From: UBA7672 sp963784415
GTDB taxonomy: Bacteria > Pseudomonadota > Alphaproteobacteria > Caulobacterales > Hyphomonadaceae
Reading direction: 5' to 3'
DNA: 64,000 bases
NCBI GenBank assembly: GCA_963784415.1
Contig: CAWARK010000002.1
Span: 558,001-622,000, forward strand
The stretch's first letter is position 1. The number at the start of each line of letters is the position of its first letter. A program made the position numbers and the translations under genes. Under the pieces are notes generated by a model that saw only the letters and a list, made by a program, of their open reading frames with translations, was not told where the DNA came from and ran no database searches. Of the stretch, positions 25,712-34,884 are shown in pieces.

Positions 25712-26335
25712 ATGCGCCTTTCACTCCTGCTGGGACTGCCTCTTCTTGCGGCCGCCTGCGCCACCGAGCGTGTCGAAGAGCCCGCTTTCAAGCTTGAGCT
25801 CGTCCCAGGATCAAGTTTCCAGGTGCGCGACTATGCGCCGACCATCGTTGCGGAAACGACAGTGCAGGGCGATGCGTGGGGCTCTCGCTTCGAAGGCTTC
25901 GGTCCACTGGCGGACTACATCTTCGCCAAGGGGCGTGAAGGCGAGAAGATCGCGATGACCGCACCCGTCACGCAACAGGCGCCGCGCGAGAAAATCGCCA
26001 TGACGGCGCCAGTGACGCAGGAAGCGCGGGACAATGGCAGCTGGACCATCGCCTTTACAATGCCCGCTGGCTCCACACTGCAATCGCTGCCCGCGCCGGT
26101 TAGTCCCGACGTGAAGCTGATCGAACAGCCATCGCGACGCATGGCCGTCTATAGCTTCACCGGTCTCGCAACCGCCGGCGACATGGAGGCCGCAAAGACT
26201 GTCCTCATGCAAAAGGTGTCGCGTGCTGGCCTCACGCCGCGGGGCGAACCTGTCTTCGCCTTCTATGACCCGCCTTGGACAATGGCCTTTCTGCGCCGCA
26301 ACGAGGTCATGATCGAAGTCGCGCCGAACACATGA
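25712..26335 (+). CDS. SOUL-family haem-binding lipoprotein
   Basis: 207 residues. The lipoprotein signal ends in LLAAAC (Cys16). The SOUL fold begins at about 28 (FKLELVPGSSFQVRDYAPTIVAET) and ends PPWTMAFLRRNEVMIEV, typical of the family. SOUL proteins bind haem or related tetrapyrroles. The motif EKIAMTAPVTQ occurs twice, 15 residues apart, from an internal 45-bp duplication. Confidence 0.9.
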   Translation: MRLSLLLGLPLLAAACATERVEEPAFKLELVPGSSFQVRDYAPTIVAETTVQGDAWGSRFEGFGPLADYIFAKGREGEKIAMTAPVTQQAPREKIAMTAPVTQEARDNGSWTIAFTMPAGSTLQSLPAPVSPDVKLIEQPSRRMAVYSFTGLATAGDMEAAKTVLMQKVSRAGLTPRGEPVFAFYDPPWTMAFLRRNEVMIEVAPNT

Positions 26336-26461
26336 GAGCGTCGCGGATTACTCTTTCGTGATCTGCAATCCACCGCTGCAGTGCGCGCGTACTCCCATCA
26401 TCACACACGACGCAGGCGAGCCGGCAACGGCTCTGCCTTGCGCAGAAAACAGGAACCGAAA

Positions 26462-27010
26462 ATGAAGCTGCTCCTCCCCATCGCTGCCTTCGCTCTCATG
26501 GGCGCTGCCTGCTCCGGCGAAACCGCGCCAGCAACTCCGGCGCCTGCGCCGGTTGCAGAAGTCACAACACCAGCGCCCGCTCCGGTTGAAGCCAAGGACA
26601 TCGTCGATACCGCTGTTGCTGCCGGATCGTTCAACACGCTTGTCGCCGCGGTCCAGGCTGCTGGCCTTGAGTCGACCCTGCGTGGATCGGGACCTTTCAC
26701 CGTGTTCGCGCCGACTGACGCCGCCTTCGCCGCTCTCCCGGCTGGCACGGTCGAAGACCTGCTGAAGCCCGAGAACAAGGCCAAGCTCACCGCCATCCTC
26801 ACCTATCACGTGCTTCCGGCTGAAGTGATGTCGTCCGCCATCGGCATGCAGACGCTCGATCCCGCCACCGTCGAAGGCGCTACCGTCAAGGTTGTCGGCA
26901 GTTCAACCGGCGTAACGGTCAATGACGCGAAAGTCGTCACCGCCGATGTCGACGCCTCCAACGGTGTCATCCATGTGATCGACAAGGTCCTGATGCCGCC
27001 CGCCAAATAG
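26462..27010 (+). CDS. Fasciclin (FAS1) domain lipoprotein
   Basis: 182 residues from ATG 26462. The lipoprotein signal ends in GAAC. A Pro/Ala linker (APATPAPAPVAEVTTPAPAP) leads to one FAS1 domain (about 45-180) with the H1 box FTVFAPTDAAFAALP, the YHVLP motif and the H2-like VIHVIDKVLMP. FAS1 proteins mediate surface adhesion. A terminator follows at 27068-27098. Confidence 0.92.
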   Translation: MKLLLPIAAFALMGAACSGETAPATPAPAPVAEVTTPAPAPVEAKDIVDTAVAAGSFNTLVAAVQAAGLESTLRGSGPFTVFAPTDAAFAALPAGTVEDLLKPENKAKLTAILTYHVLPAEVMSSAIGMQTLDPATVEGATVKVVGSSTGVTVNDAKVVTADVDASNGVIHVIDKVLMPPAK

Positions 27011-27067
27011 GCCGCACTTCCTCTTCCTCCCCGAAGACGTTCGTCCCCCCTCCGGGATTAGCGTAGG

Positions 27068-27098
27068 CAAGCCGCCCGCTTCAACAGCAGGCGGCTTG
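27068..27098 (+). terminator. Intrinsic terminator of the fasciclin gene
   Basis: A 9-bp perfect stem (CAAGCCGCC/GGCGGCTTG) followed by TCTGTTTTC, 58 bases after the stop. Confidence 0.8.
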
Positions 27099-27127
27099 TC
27101 TGTTTTCAGGGTGTGGGCCTTAGGCGC

Positions 27128-28264
27128 TCAGTACCCGCCAATCCTGGCATAGCGATCGCGGTGGAAGCTCTCGCCGCCGTACAGGTTCTCCAGAACCCGC
27201 GCGCGTTTCATGTAGAGCCCGCTATCATGCGCATCGGTCATCCCGATGCCGCCATGCATCTGCACCGTCTCGTTGCTCACGAGGTGCAGCGTCTCCGCCG
27301 CCCGCGCTTTCGCCAGCGACGCCAGCTCGGAAATGTTGTTGGCGTTGCGGTCCAACGCATCCAGCGCCGCCGCCACGCAGCTGCGCGTCAGCTCGAGATC
27401 CGTGAACATGATCGCCGCGCGATGCTGGATCGACTGGAACGAACCGATCAGCTGGCCGAACTGCTTGCGCACTTTCAGGTATTCGCTCGTCATGTCGAAC
27501 GCCGCATCCGCCGCGCCCAGCATTTCCGCCGCCACGCCGATGCGCGCGCGATCCAGCACCTGCTCCAGCGCGCCATAGCCGCCATCCACCGCGCCGAGCA
27601 CGGCATCCGCGCCAACTTCGACGCCCGCAAACTTGATGTTCGCCGCCGCATGCGCATCCAGCGTCTTCAGCGCTCGTCACTCGTCACGCCCTTGGCGTCC
27701 GCCGGCACGAGGAACAGCGTCACGCCCGTCGCATCACCCGCGTCGCCCGATGTGCGCGCCGCAACGATCAGCAGGTTGGCATCGCCGCCATCCACCACAT
27801 ACCGCTTGTCGCCGTTCAGCACGAACCCCGCGCCCGATCTTCTTCGCGCTCAGCTTGATGTGCGCCGGATCATGATGCGCGCCTTCATCCACCGCCAGCG
27901 CCGTCAGCGTCTCGCCCGCCGCGATCTTCGGCAGCCACGCTTCCTTCTGAGCCGGCGTCCCCGCAATGATCAGCGCCGACGCGCCGATCAGCGCCGTCGA
28001 GAGCAGGGGAGAGGCCGCAATCGTCCGGCCCTGTGCTTCCAGCACCTGGCCCAGACCAACATAGCCAAAGCCAGAGCCGCCAAACTCTTCCGGGATCAGC
28101 ACACCCGCAAAGCCCAGCTCCACCATTTCCTTCCACGCACCCTTGTCGAACCCCGCGCCCGCCGTGCGCAGCGCGCGCAACTGGCTCACCGGCAGCTTCT
28201 CGGCCGCGAACGACACCGCGCTGTCGCGCAGCATCTGCTGCTCTTCGGTGAGCACGAACGCCAT
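27128..28264 (-). CDS. Acyl-CoA dehydrogenase (reading frame broken by two indels)
   Basis: The intact protein would be about 378 residues. The N-terminal domain starts MAFVLTEEQQMLRDS and has PEEFGGSGFGYVGLGQV. The C-terminal flavin domain has RKQFGQLIGSFQSIQHRAA and the MHGGIGMTDAHD motif. One extra base in the G/C runs at 27826-27835 and one missing base near 27670 shift the middle 55 residues (IGAGFVLNGDKRYVVDGG read after correction) out of frame; both ends share the same frame. This is more likely sequence error than decay. It oxidises an acyl-CoA, passing electrons to ETF. It lies 39 bases downstream of the isomerase gene. Confidence 0.85.
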
Positions 28265-28303
28265 CGGACGTCTCCATGGATGACCGGTTCGACTACCGGT
28301 GCT

Positions 28304-28921
28304 TCAGTTTTGTGTATTGGGTCTTAGCGTTCCGCGTACCGCCCAATCAAGAGCGTCTTCGAGGCGGTCATTGCCCCAGAACATCTCGCCATCCTCGGTC
28401 ACGAAGCTCGGCGCGCCAAAAATGCCGATATCGGCCGCCCGCGAGGTCTCGTCCCGCAGCTCGTCCTTGATCTTTTCCGACGTCATCGCCGCCAGCGTTT
28501 CCAGCGGATCGAGCCCCGCGCGCCGCGCTGCGGCATGCAGGATCTGCGGGTCGGCGATATCGCGGTCATGGACAAAGTTTGCCTGATAAACCGCCTTCAC
28601 GAAGTTCGCCCGTTCCGCCTGCGGCAGCGACAGGGTGATACGCGCCGCCATCAGGCCGTTCTGCGGAAAGCGGTGCGGCCGCCGGAAGGGCAGGCTGTAC
28701 TTCTCGCAAGTCCTCTCAATGTCCCGCCACATATAGCTGCCCTTGATGGGCACCACGTTGAACGGGCTGTCCTTCATCCCCTGCTGCGCATGGAACAGCG
28801 GCCCTAGCAGGAACGGCTTCCATTCCAGCTCGACGCCCCGCGCGGCCGCCACTTTGTCCGCCCGCATCACAGCCGGATAAGAGTAGGTTGAGGCGAATTC
28901 GAACCAGAACTGCAGTTTCAA
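28304..28921 (-). CDS. 2-hydroxychromene-2-carboxylate isomerase family protein (DsbA fold)
   Basis: 205 residues. N-terminal FWFEFASTYSYPAV is the glutathione-binding start of this DsbA-like GST family (Ser replaces the CxxC). WKPFLLGPLF and a C-terminal GIFGAPSFVTEDGEMFWGNDRLE are family signatures. It uses glutathione to isomerise aromatic-ring cleavage products; the actual substrate here is unknown. It precedes the acyl-CoA dehydrogenase. Confidence 0.92.
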   Translation of the reverse strand: MKLQFWFEFASTYSYPAVMRADKVAAARGVELEWKPFLLGPLFHAQQGMKDSPFNVVPIKGSYMWRDIERTCEKYSLPFRRPHRFPQNGLMAARITLSLPQAERANFVKAVYQANFVHDRDIADPQILHAAARRAGLDPLETLAAMTSEKIKDELRDETSRAADIGIFGAPSFVTEDGEMFWGNDRLEDALDWAVRGTLRPNTQN

Positions 28922-29053
28922 GGCCTATTCCCCAGCGCCAACGATGGCATCGACGATTCGTAGCCCTACCAGATTGCGCCGTCAAAAACTGCGCCCATAT
29001 GCAAAGCCGGACACCGCCGGTTCCTCTGGCGGAATGAGGACAAGGGACAATCA

Positions 29054-29560
29054 ATGTCAATTTCGATGCACAAGGCCAGTGCGCCGGTCTTCCTGCGCAT
29101 GCTGAACAATCTCGACCAGTTTCTGGCGAAGGCTGAGGAAAACGCAAAGCAACGCGGCTTTGATCCGAACGCGCTCGTCACCCAGCGCCTCGCGCCTGAC
29201 ATGCGGCCGCTCTCGGCCCAGATCCAGCTCGCCAGCGACTCGGCCAAGGGCTGCGTGGCCCGTCTCTCCGGTGGCACGCCGCCCGCCATGCCCGACACGG
29301 AAACGACTATCGCCGAGCTGCGCGCCCGCATCGCCAACACGATCGACTATGTGAAAAGCGTCCCGGCCAGCGCCATCGACGGCTCGGAAGAAAAGCAGGT
29401 CGTGCTGAAACTGCCGAGCGGCGACATCCCGTTCACGGGCCTCGCTTTCCTTACCGGTTTCGCCCTCCCGAACTTCCTGTTCCACGTAACCACCGCCTAC
29501 GCGATCCTCCGCCACAGCGGCGTCCCCCTCGGCAAACTCGACTTCCTCGGCCGGGCGTAA
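29054..29560 (+). CDS. DUF1993 domain protein
   Basis: 168 residues, all helical, with LAPDMRPLSAQIQLASDSAKG and a C-terminal FHVTTAYAILRHSGVPLGKLDFLG that fit the DUF1993 family (DinB-like four-helix bundle). The function is unknown. AAGGGA precedes the ATG at good spacing. Confidence 0.88.
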   Translation: MSISMHKASAPVFLRMLNNLDQFLAKAEENAKQRGFDPNALVTQRLAPDMRPLSAQIQLASDSAKGCVARLSGGTPPAMPDTETTIAELRARIANTIDYVKSVPASAIDGSEEKQVVLKLPSGDIPFTGLAFLTGFALPNFLFHVTTAYAILRHSGVPLGKLDFLGRA

Positions 29561-29715
29561 CGAGCACCGCGCCCGTCCTTCGCCATTTACGGGGAAAGAC
29601 GGGCGCACCGTCCATGGAGTCATTCTTGGGACAAGCCCGAGACTGACGTCCCCCTACCGGTTTCCGTTTCATCGCCGCCGATGGTATGCCGTCTCGATCA
29701 CCGATGGCGCGCGCT

Positions 29716-30975
29716 ATGAAACACCTTGCTCTCACACTCTGCGCGCTTCTCGCCGCCGCCTGCACCACGCCCGCCCCGGATGAAACGCCCTCCGGCGCCG
29801 AACTCGCCATTATCGGCGCCCGCGTCTATCCGGCGCCCGGCGCAGCCCCACTCACCGACGCCACGATCCTCGTCCGCAACGGCGTGATCGCGAAAGTCGG
29901 CCCCTCAAGCACGGTCCACGCAAGCCCGTCCGCCCAGGTGATCGACGGCCACGGCCTCACCGTCGTCGCCGGCATGTGGAACAGCCACATCCATCTGTTC
30001 TCGCCCACGCTCTCGCAGCCGCCGGAAACAAACGCCAAGGCCCTCGCGGGCGAACTCGAAGGCATGCTCACGCGCTGGGGCTTCACCAGCGTGTTCGACA
30101 TCGCCTCGCTGCCGGGACAGGCGATCGCCCTGCGCAAGCGTATCAACGCGGGCGAAATCCCGGGACCGAACATCCTCACCGTCGATGCGCCGATCTTCCC
30201 GCTCCACGGCACGCCCATCTACGCGCGCGAGCTTCTACGCGGACAGCCTTCCTTCGAAGTCGGCGACCCAGCCCTCGCAACAAAGCGGGTGCATGACGAA
30301 CTCGCCGCTGGCGCCGACGGCGTAAAACTCTTCACCGGCGCCATCGTCGGCAAACCCATCGGCGTCCTCCCGATGCCGCTCGATGTCGCAAAGGCCGCCG
30401 TCGCCGAAGCCCATCGCCTCGGCAAGCCCGTGTTCGCGCACCCGTCCGACCTCGCGGGCCTCACCATCGCGATGGACAGCGGCGTCGACATTCTCGCCCA
30501 CACCACGCCCGACAACGGCCTCGAATGGACGCCGGACCTGGTGGGCAAACTGAAAGCGCACAAGCTCGCGCTGATCCCGACCCTCACGCTCTGGGGTGTC
30601 GAGCTGAAGAACGACCGCGCGCCGGACGCTACGGTGAAAGCCTTCACCGCCGTCGCGCAACGCCAGCTCAAGATGTACGCCGACGCCGGCGGCGAAATTC
30701 TGTTCGGCACCGATGTCGGCTACACGCAAGCCTTCGACACCACCGAGGAATACCGCCTGATGTCCGGCGCGGGCCTCACCTTCAACCAGATCCTCGGCTC
30801 GCTCACCACAGCGCCATCCGCCCGCTTCGGCTTTGCAAAAAAGGGCAGGGTCGTTGCCGGCATGGATGGCGATCTCACCATCCTGTCCGTCGATCCCGCA
30901 ACCGACATCACCGGCTTTGCCAAAGTCGCCTACACCATCCGCGCGGGACAGGTGATCTACGCGGCGAAGAAGTAG
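29716..30975 (+). CDS. Lipoprotein amidohydrolase (imidazolonepropionase-like)
   Basis: 419 residues from ATG 29716, chosen because a lipoprotein signal (LCALLAAAC) follows directly; in-frame ATGs at 29686 and 29704 are possible. Metal-binding motif NSHIHLF near 90, further ligand His in VFAHPSD and ILAHTTP, and Asp in FGTDVG are those of the amidohydrolase superfamily (type with HxH and late Asp). It probably works in the periplasm on a cyclic amide or dipeptide. DUF599 follows after 13 bases. Confidence 0.88.
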   Translation: MKHLALTLCALLAAACTTPAPDETPSGAELAIIGARVYPAPGAAPLTDATILVRNGVIAKVGPSSTVHASPSAQVIDGHGLTVVAGMWNSHIHLFSPTLSQPPETNAKALAGELEGMLTRWGFTSVFDIASLPGQAIALRKRINAGEIPGPNILTVDAPIFPLHGTPIYARELLRGQPSFEVGDPALATKRVHDELAAGADGVKLFTGAIVGKPIGVLPMPLDVAKAAVAEAHRLGKPVFAHPSDLAGLTIAMDSGVDILAHTTPDNGLEWTPDLVGKLKAHKLALIPTLTLWGVELKNDRAPDATVKAFTAVAQRQLKMYADAGGEILFGTDVGYTQAFDTTEEYRLMSGAGLTFNQILGSLTTAPSARFGFAKKGRVVAGMDGDLTILSVDPATDITGFAKVAYTIRAGQVIYAAKK

Positions 30976-30988
30976 AGCGAAAGCAATC

Positions 30989-31675
30989 ATGACCTGGCTC
31001 GATGGCGTCGCACTCGCGTTCTTCGTTATCGGCTGGTGGGGTCTTGGCTGGCTGATCGATGCATCACCCTGGCATCGCCTCACGCTGTCCTACGCGATGA
31101 AGGCGCAGCGCCTGGAATGGATGCGCCAGATGGCGCAGCGTGAAATCCGCCTCGTCGACGCCAACATCATCACCGGCCTGCAGCAGGCAACATCCTTCTT
31201 CGCCTCCACCGCGCTCATCGCCGTCGGCGCCGGCTTCGGCCTTCTCACGGCCGCTGACACCATCATCGGCGCCTTCGAGCAGAGCTTCGTTCATCTCGAA
31301 ATCGATCGCGCCGCCTTCTACGTGAAGACCGCCATGCTGATGGCGCTCTATGCCTACGCCTTCTTTAAGTTCGGCTGGGCCTATCGCCTGTTCAATTATT
31401 CCGCCGTGATGCTCGCCGCGACGCCCGAAGCAGGCCAGCCCGGCGTGGACGAAGCCGCGAAAAGCGTCGCCGAAATGAACATCGCCGCCGCCGGCCAGTT
31501 CACCCACGGCCTCCGCGCCTTCTTCCTCGCCATCGCCGTGCTCGCCTGGTTCATCACATGGTGGGGTTTCATGATCGCCGCGCTCGTCATCATGCTCTCC
31601 CTTGCCAACCGCCAGTTCAACTCCACCGCCCGCTTCGTTGCCCGCAACGCCCTCAAACGCTTCCCACCCGCCTGA
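30989..31675 (+). CDS. DUF599 membrane protein
   Basis: 228 residues with four membrane segments (about 5-25, 72-95, 110-132, 180-208) and the family feature R-rich loop followed by MRQMAQREIRLVDANI. The function of DUF599 is unknown. It is co-directional with the lipoprotein amidohydrolase, 13 bases upstream. Confidence 0.88.
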   Translation: MTWLDGVALAFFVIGWWGLGWLIDASPWHRLTLSYAMKAQRLEWMRQMAQREIRLVDANIITGLQQATSFFASTALIAVGAGFGLLTAADTIIGAFEQSFVHLEIDRAAFYVKTAMLMALYAYAFFKFGWAYRLFNYSAVMLAATPEAGQPGVDEAAKSVAEMNIAAAGQFTHGLRAFFLAIAVLAWFITWWGFMIAALVIMLSLANRQFNSTARFVARNALKRFPPA

Positions 31676-31850
31676 GGGACCGCCGGGCGCTCACCACCCG
31701 AAACGACATCGAAGATCGAGATGGACGCTATGCGATCCCGTCCCGCCCAGCCTCCATCCGTAAAATTCAACCCCCGAATGTTTCGCCGAGACGCTTGAAA
31801 GCGACCCCTTGTATAGGTCAACTCGGCTACGGGACGGACAAGGCGGCGAG

Positions 31851-33257
31851 ATGGACGGACATTCCCCTCCAGCAACGGAAGCCTCGCGCCTGCTTGGGTT
31901 GCAGCGGGCGGCCCAGGCGAAGGTGCGCGTACCGACCGCGCGCGCCCGCACCGACCGGCTCTACCAGCTCGAGGACATGATCCGGAAGCGCGCGGAATCC
32001 TTTGCCGACGCGATTTCCGCCGACTTCGGAAGCCGTTCGCGTTTCGAAACGGACTTGCTGGAAACCATGGTGCTGGTCTCGGCCATTCGTTACGCGCGCA
32101 AGAACGTCAAATGGTGGATGCAGCCGAACTACCGCGAAGTCGGCGCCAATTTCTGGCCGGGCTCGGCGTGGGTGCGGCCCGAACCGCTGGGCGTCGTCGG
32201 AATCGTTTCGCCATGGAACTATCCGCTCCAGCTCGCGCTCTCGCCGCTGGTCGACGCCATCGCGGGCGGCAACCGCGTCATGATCAAACCGTCTGAGCAG
32301 ACGCCCAATTTCTGCGACCTGCTGAAGCGCGCCATCAGCGAAACGTTCGAGGAAGACGAGATCGCCGTCGTGCTCGGCGGGCCCGATGTCGCCGCCGAAT
32401 TCTCGCGCCTGCCGTTCGATCATCTCGTTTTCACCGGCTCCACCTCCGTCGGCCGCCGCGTCGCCGCCGCCGCCGCCGAAAACCTCACGCCATCGACGCT
32501 CGAACTCGGCGGCAAGTCGCCGGCCGTGGTCTGTCCGTCTGCGTCGATGAAGAAGGCCGTCAAGGCAATCTCCTACGGCAAGTTCATCAATGCCGGCCAG
32601 ACCTGCATCGCGCCCGACTACGTGCTCGCCCCGCGCGAACGCGTGATCGAGTTTGCCGAACTCATTCTCGCCGAAGCCCGCCGCGCCTATCCCGATCTCG
32701 GCGGCGATTATTCCAGCATGATCTCGGAGCGCGCCTTCGATCGTCTGACCGCCGCTGTCACCGAAGCCGAACTCGGCGGCGCCAAGGTGCTGCGCCATCC
32801 CGCGCCGTCCGACCGCGCGCGACGCGTCCTGCCGCCGATCGTCGTGATCGATCCGCCGCAGGGATGCCTGCTCGTGCGCGAGGAAATCTTCGGCCCCGTG
32901 CTGCCCGTCATCGGCTACGACACGATCGACGACGCGCTCGACTGGATCAACTCGCATCCCAATCCGCTGGCGCTCTACGTGTTTGCCGAAGATGCGCGCG
33001 AGCAGACCAAAGTCCTCGACGGCACACAGTCCGGCGGTGTCACCGTCAACGGCACGCTGTTGCACATCGCGCAGGAAGGCCTGCCGTTCGGCGGTGTCGG
33101 CGCGAGCGGGTGGGGCGCCTATCACGGCAAGGCCGGCTTCGACCGCTTCACCCACCAGCGCGCCGTGTTCAAGACCGGATTGTTCAATGCGGCAACGCTG
33201 CTGTCGCCGCCCTACGGCAAGCGCGCGCGACGCCTGCTGAAATTCCTGATGCGCTAA
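31851..33257 (+). CDS. Coniferyl-aldehyde-type aldehyde dehydrogenase
   Basis: 468 residues. The NAD-binding and catalytic motifs are FTGSTSVGRRVA, ELGGKSPAVV (Glu) and NAGQTCIAPDYVL (Cys). The class-3-like length, the KxxR-rich start and PPYGKRARRLLKFLMR end match coniferyl aldehyde dehydrogenases, which oxidise aromatic or long-chain aldehydes. Start 31851 follows AAGGCGGCGAG; a longer N terminus from 31809 is less likely. It converges with the TIR gene, one base apart. Confidence 0.92.
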   Translation: MDGHSPPATEASRLLGLQRAAQAKVRVPTARARTDRLYQLEDMIRKRAESFADAISADFGSRSRFETDLLETMVLVSAIRYARKNVKWWMQPNYREVGANFWPGSAWVRPEPLGVVGIVSPWNYPLQLALSPLVDAIAGGNRVMIKPSEQTPNFCDLLKRAISETFEEDEIAVVLGGPDVAAEFSRLPFDHLVFTGSTSVGRRVAAAAAENLTPSTLELGGKSPAVVCPSASMKKAVKAISYGKFINAGQTCIAPDYVLAPRERVIEFAELILAEARRAYPDLGGDYSSMISERAFDRLTAAVTEAELGGAKVLRHPAPSDRARRVLPPIVVIDPPQGCLLVREEIFGPVLPVIGYDTIDDALDWINSHPNPLALYVFAEDAREQTKVLDGTQSGGVTVNGTLLHIAQEGLPFGGVGASGWGAYHGKAGFDRFTHQRAVFKTGLFNAATLLSPPYGKRARRLLKFLMR

Positions 33258-33258
33258 C

Positions 33259-34764
33259 CTATGTTGGAATCCGGTAGACCGGACATTCCTGCAAACGCGA
33301 CGGCTTCTGGAAATCCGTTTCCGTCGGCCACGTCAGCTGTGTATCCGCCGCAATAAGATCCAGCGGCTTCTTGCCCACGGCTTCTGCCGCGCTCCATCTA
33401 CCCGGCGAACACAGCGAATTTACATTGAGCGAGATCACCTGCGCATAGGTTTCCTGCCATGTCTTCTTGTCGAGGCTGCGCCGCTCCATCTCCGCCCGAA
33501 CACTCGCCTCCAGCCCGCGCGCACTGATCACGAACGTCGCGGGTGCGAGCGCTGCCGTAGGCGCCAATGGCGCGCTCTGAATCGACACCGCCGGCCCCTG
33601 TTGCGAAGCGCCGGGAAGGGTCAGGCTGGGCAAAGACGAGTCAGGCTGCGAAGGCGACGCCAGAGACGAAGTCCCCGGTGCAGGGGCGATCACAGGCAGC
33701 ACTGGTGATGTCGCTGGCTGCGGAGCCGGCGTCGCAACGCGCATCCCCGGCTGCCCGAACAGCATCTGGCCGCCATACGTCAGCGCGACGCCAGCCACGC
33801 CGCCCAGCACGGCGCCAAGTGCGAATATCGCGCGCCGCTTGGACCGGCCCGGCCGCAGCACCTGGAACATCTTGCGCAGCTCGTTGGGGATCTTCCCCGC
33901 CTTCATGTACGCAACCCGGCTGATGTCCCGATCGATCGGCAGCGCCATGTCGCCGATGAATTCCCACGGCTCCTGCGCGATCACGACGGGCGCGCCGTCG
34001 CTGGGCGCCGTCAGCTCGCCGATCAGGCCCATCAGCGCCTCGACACGCACATTGCCCCGCATGGGATCGTTCGCCAGCGCCTTGAGAGCCTTGCGGCGCG
34101 CCACGTCCCACGCTCCCTCTCCCGTCGCGATGGACATGGAGTCGACGGCCGCAAAGAACCGGCGCTTTTGTATCGCGGCGATGCTGCCCGGCGACCAGAC
34201 CAGTTCGCTGCGCTTGAACAGGCCGGATTGCAGCGCGTCCGTCAGCGATTTGGTCAGCCCGCGCGCTTCCGATGGCGCTGCCGGCATCCATTCCGCGAAC
34301 GAAGGATGCCTGTCAGCCTCCGCCTTCAGGTCACGTGCAAACTGCTCGAACTTCGCCGTCTCGAACCGTTCGACCTCGCCCGGCTCCTTGCCGAACCATG
34401 CGGGCGCGATCGCAATGACACTCTTCCGTTTCACCATCGAGTCGATGCCCGCTGGCGAAAGGCCCGGGTCCAGGCTGATCGGCACGATCTTGTTCATCGC
34501 CAGCGCCGTCGACATTTCGAGCCAGCAAGGATCGGATTCCGCGTAGGATCGCGTCAGCACCGCAATGACCACGTTCGCATTGCGCAGCCGCTTGCCGACA
34601 TAGGGCAGGCGGTAGGCTTCGCTGGGGATGGCATCCGTTTCGGCATCGATCGCCTCGTCGATGACGATCTCGATGCCTTCCGGCGCAGCCTTGCGCAGCC
34701 GCTCAGCCAGCTTGAGCGCGATGTCGCGATCCTGGTTTGAATACGAAACGAAGACGAGCGGCAT
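33259..34764 (-). CDS. Membrane-anchored TIR-domain protein
   Basis: 501 residues. The N-terminal TIR domain (about 1-130) begins LVFVSYSNQDRDIALKLAERL and has E83 in PCWLEMSTAL at the position of the NADase glutamate of other TIR domains. After a soluble linker, one membrane helix (about 311-336) leads to a Pro/Ser-rich stretch and a small C-terminal domain with two Cys (NSLCSPG and QECPVY), presumably periplasmic. The cytoplasmic TIR plus external sensor layout suggests envelope-stress or phage sensing. No defence genes flank it. Confidence 0.88.
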   Translation of the reverse strand: MPLVFVSYSNQDRDIALKLAERLRKAAPEGIEIVIDEAIDAETDAIPSEAYRLPYVGKRLRNANVVIAVLTRSYAESDPCWLEMSTALAMNKIVPISLDPGLSPAGIDSMVKRKSVIAIAPAWFGKEPGEVERFETAKFEQFARDLKAEADRHPSFAEWMPAAPSEARGLTKSLTDALQSGLFKRSELVWSPGSIAAIQKRRFFAAVDSMSIATGEGAWDVARRKALKALANDPMRGNVRVEALMGLIGELTAPSDGAPVVIAQEPWEFIGDMALPIDRDISRVAYMKAGKIPNELRKMFQVLRPGRSKRRAIFALGAVLGGVAGVALTYGGQMLFGQPGMRVATPAPQPATSPVLPVIAPAPGTSSLASPSQPDSSLPSLTLPGASQQGPAVSIQSAPLAPTAALAPATFVISARGLEASVRAEMERRSLDKKTWQETYAQVISLNVNSLCSPGRWSAAEAVGKKPLDLIAADTQLTWPTETDFQKPSRLQECPVYRIPT

Positions 34765-34884
34765 CTACAGGTCACCGGAAGAAATCCCGGCGAGTCTAGC
34801 ACGCGTTTTTTTCCGCAATAGCAGCGGCAATTTGCAACGCGCCGAATTCATCTGTCGCGGGAGCGTTTTGCCGGCGCTGCCTAT

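Noticed and set aside
26451..26455. GGAAC just before the fasciclin gene as an EcfG promoter
   Set aside because: It is seven bases before the start codon and no CGTT follows at 16-17 bases upstream of the ATG.
33259..34764. TIR gene as part of a defence island
   Set aside because: Neighbours are an aldehyde dehydrogenase and an acyl-CoA dehydrogenase; no nuclease, ThsA, argonaute or mobile element is present.
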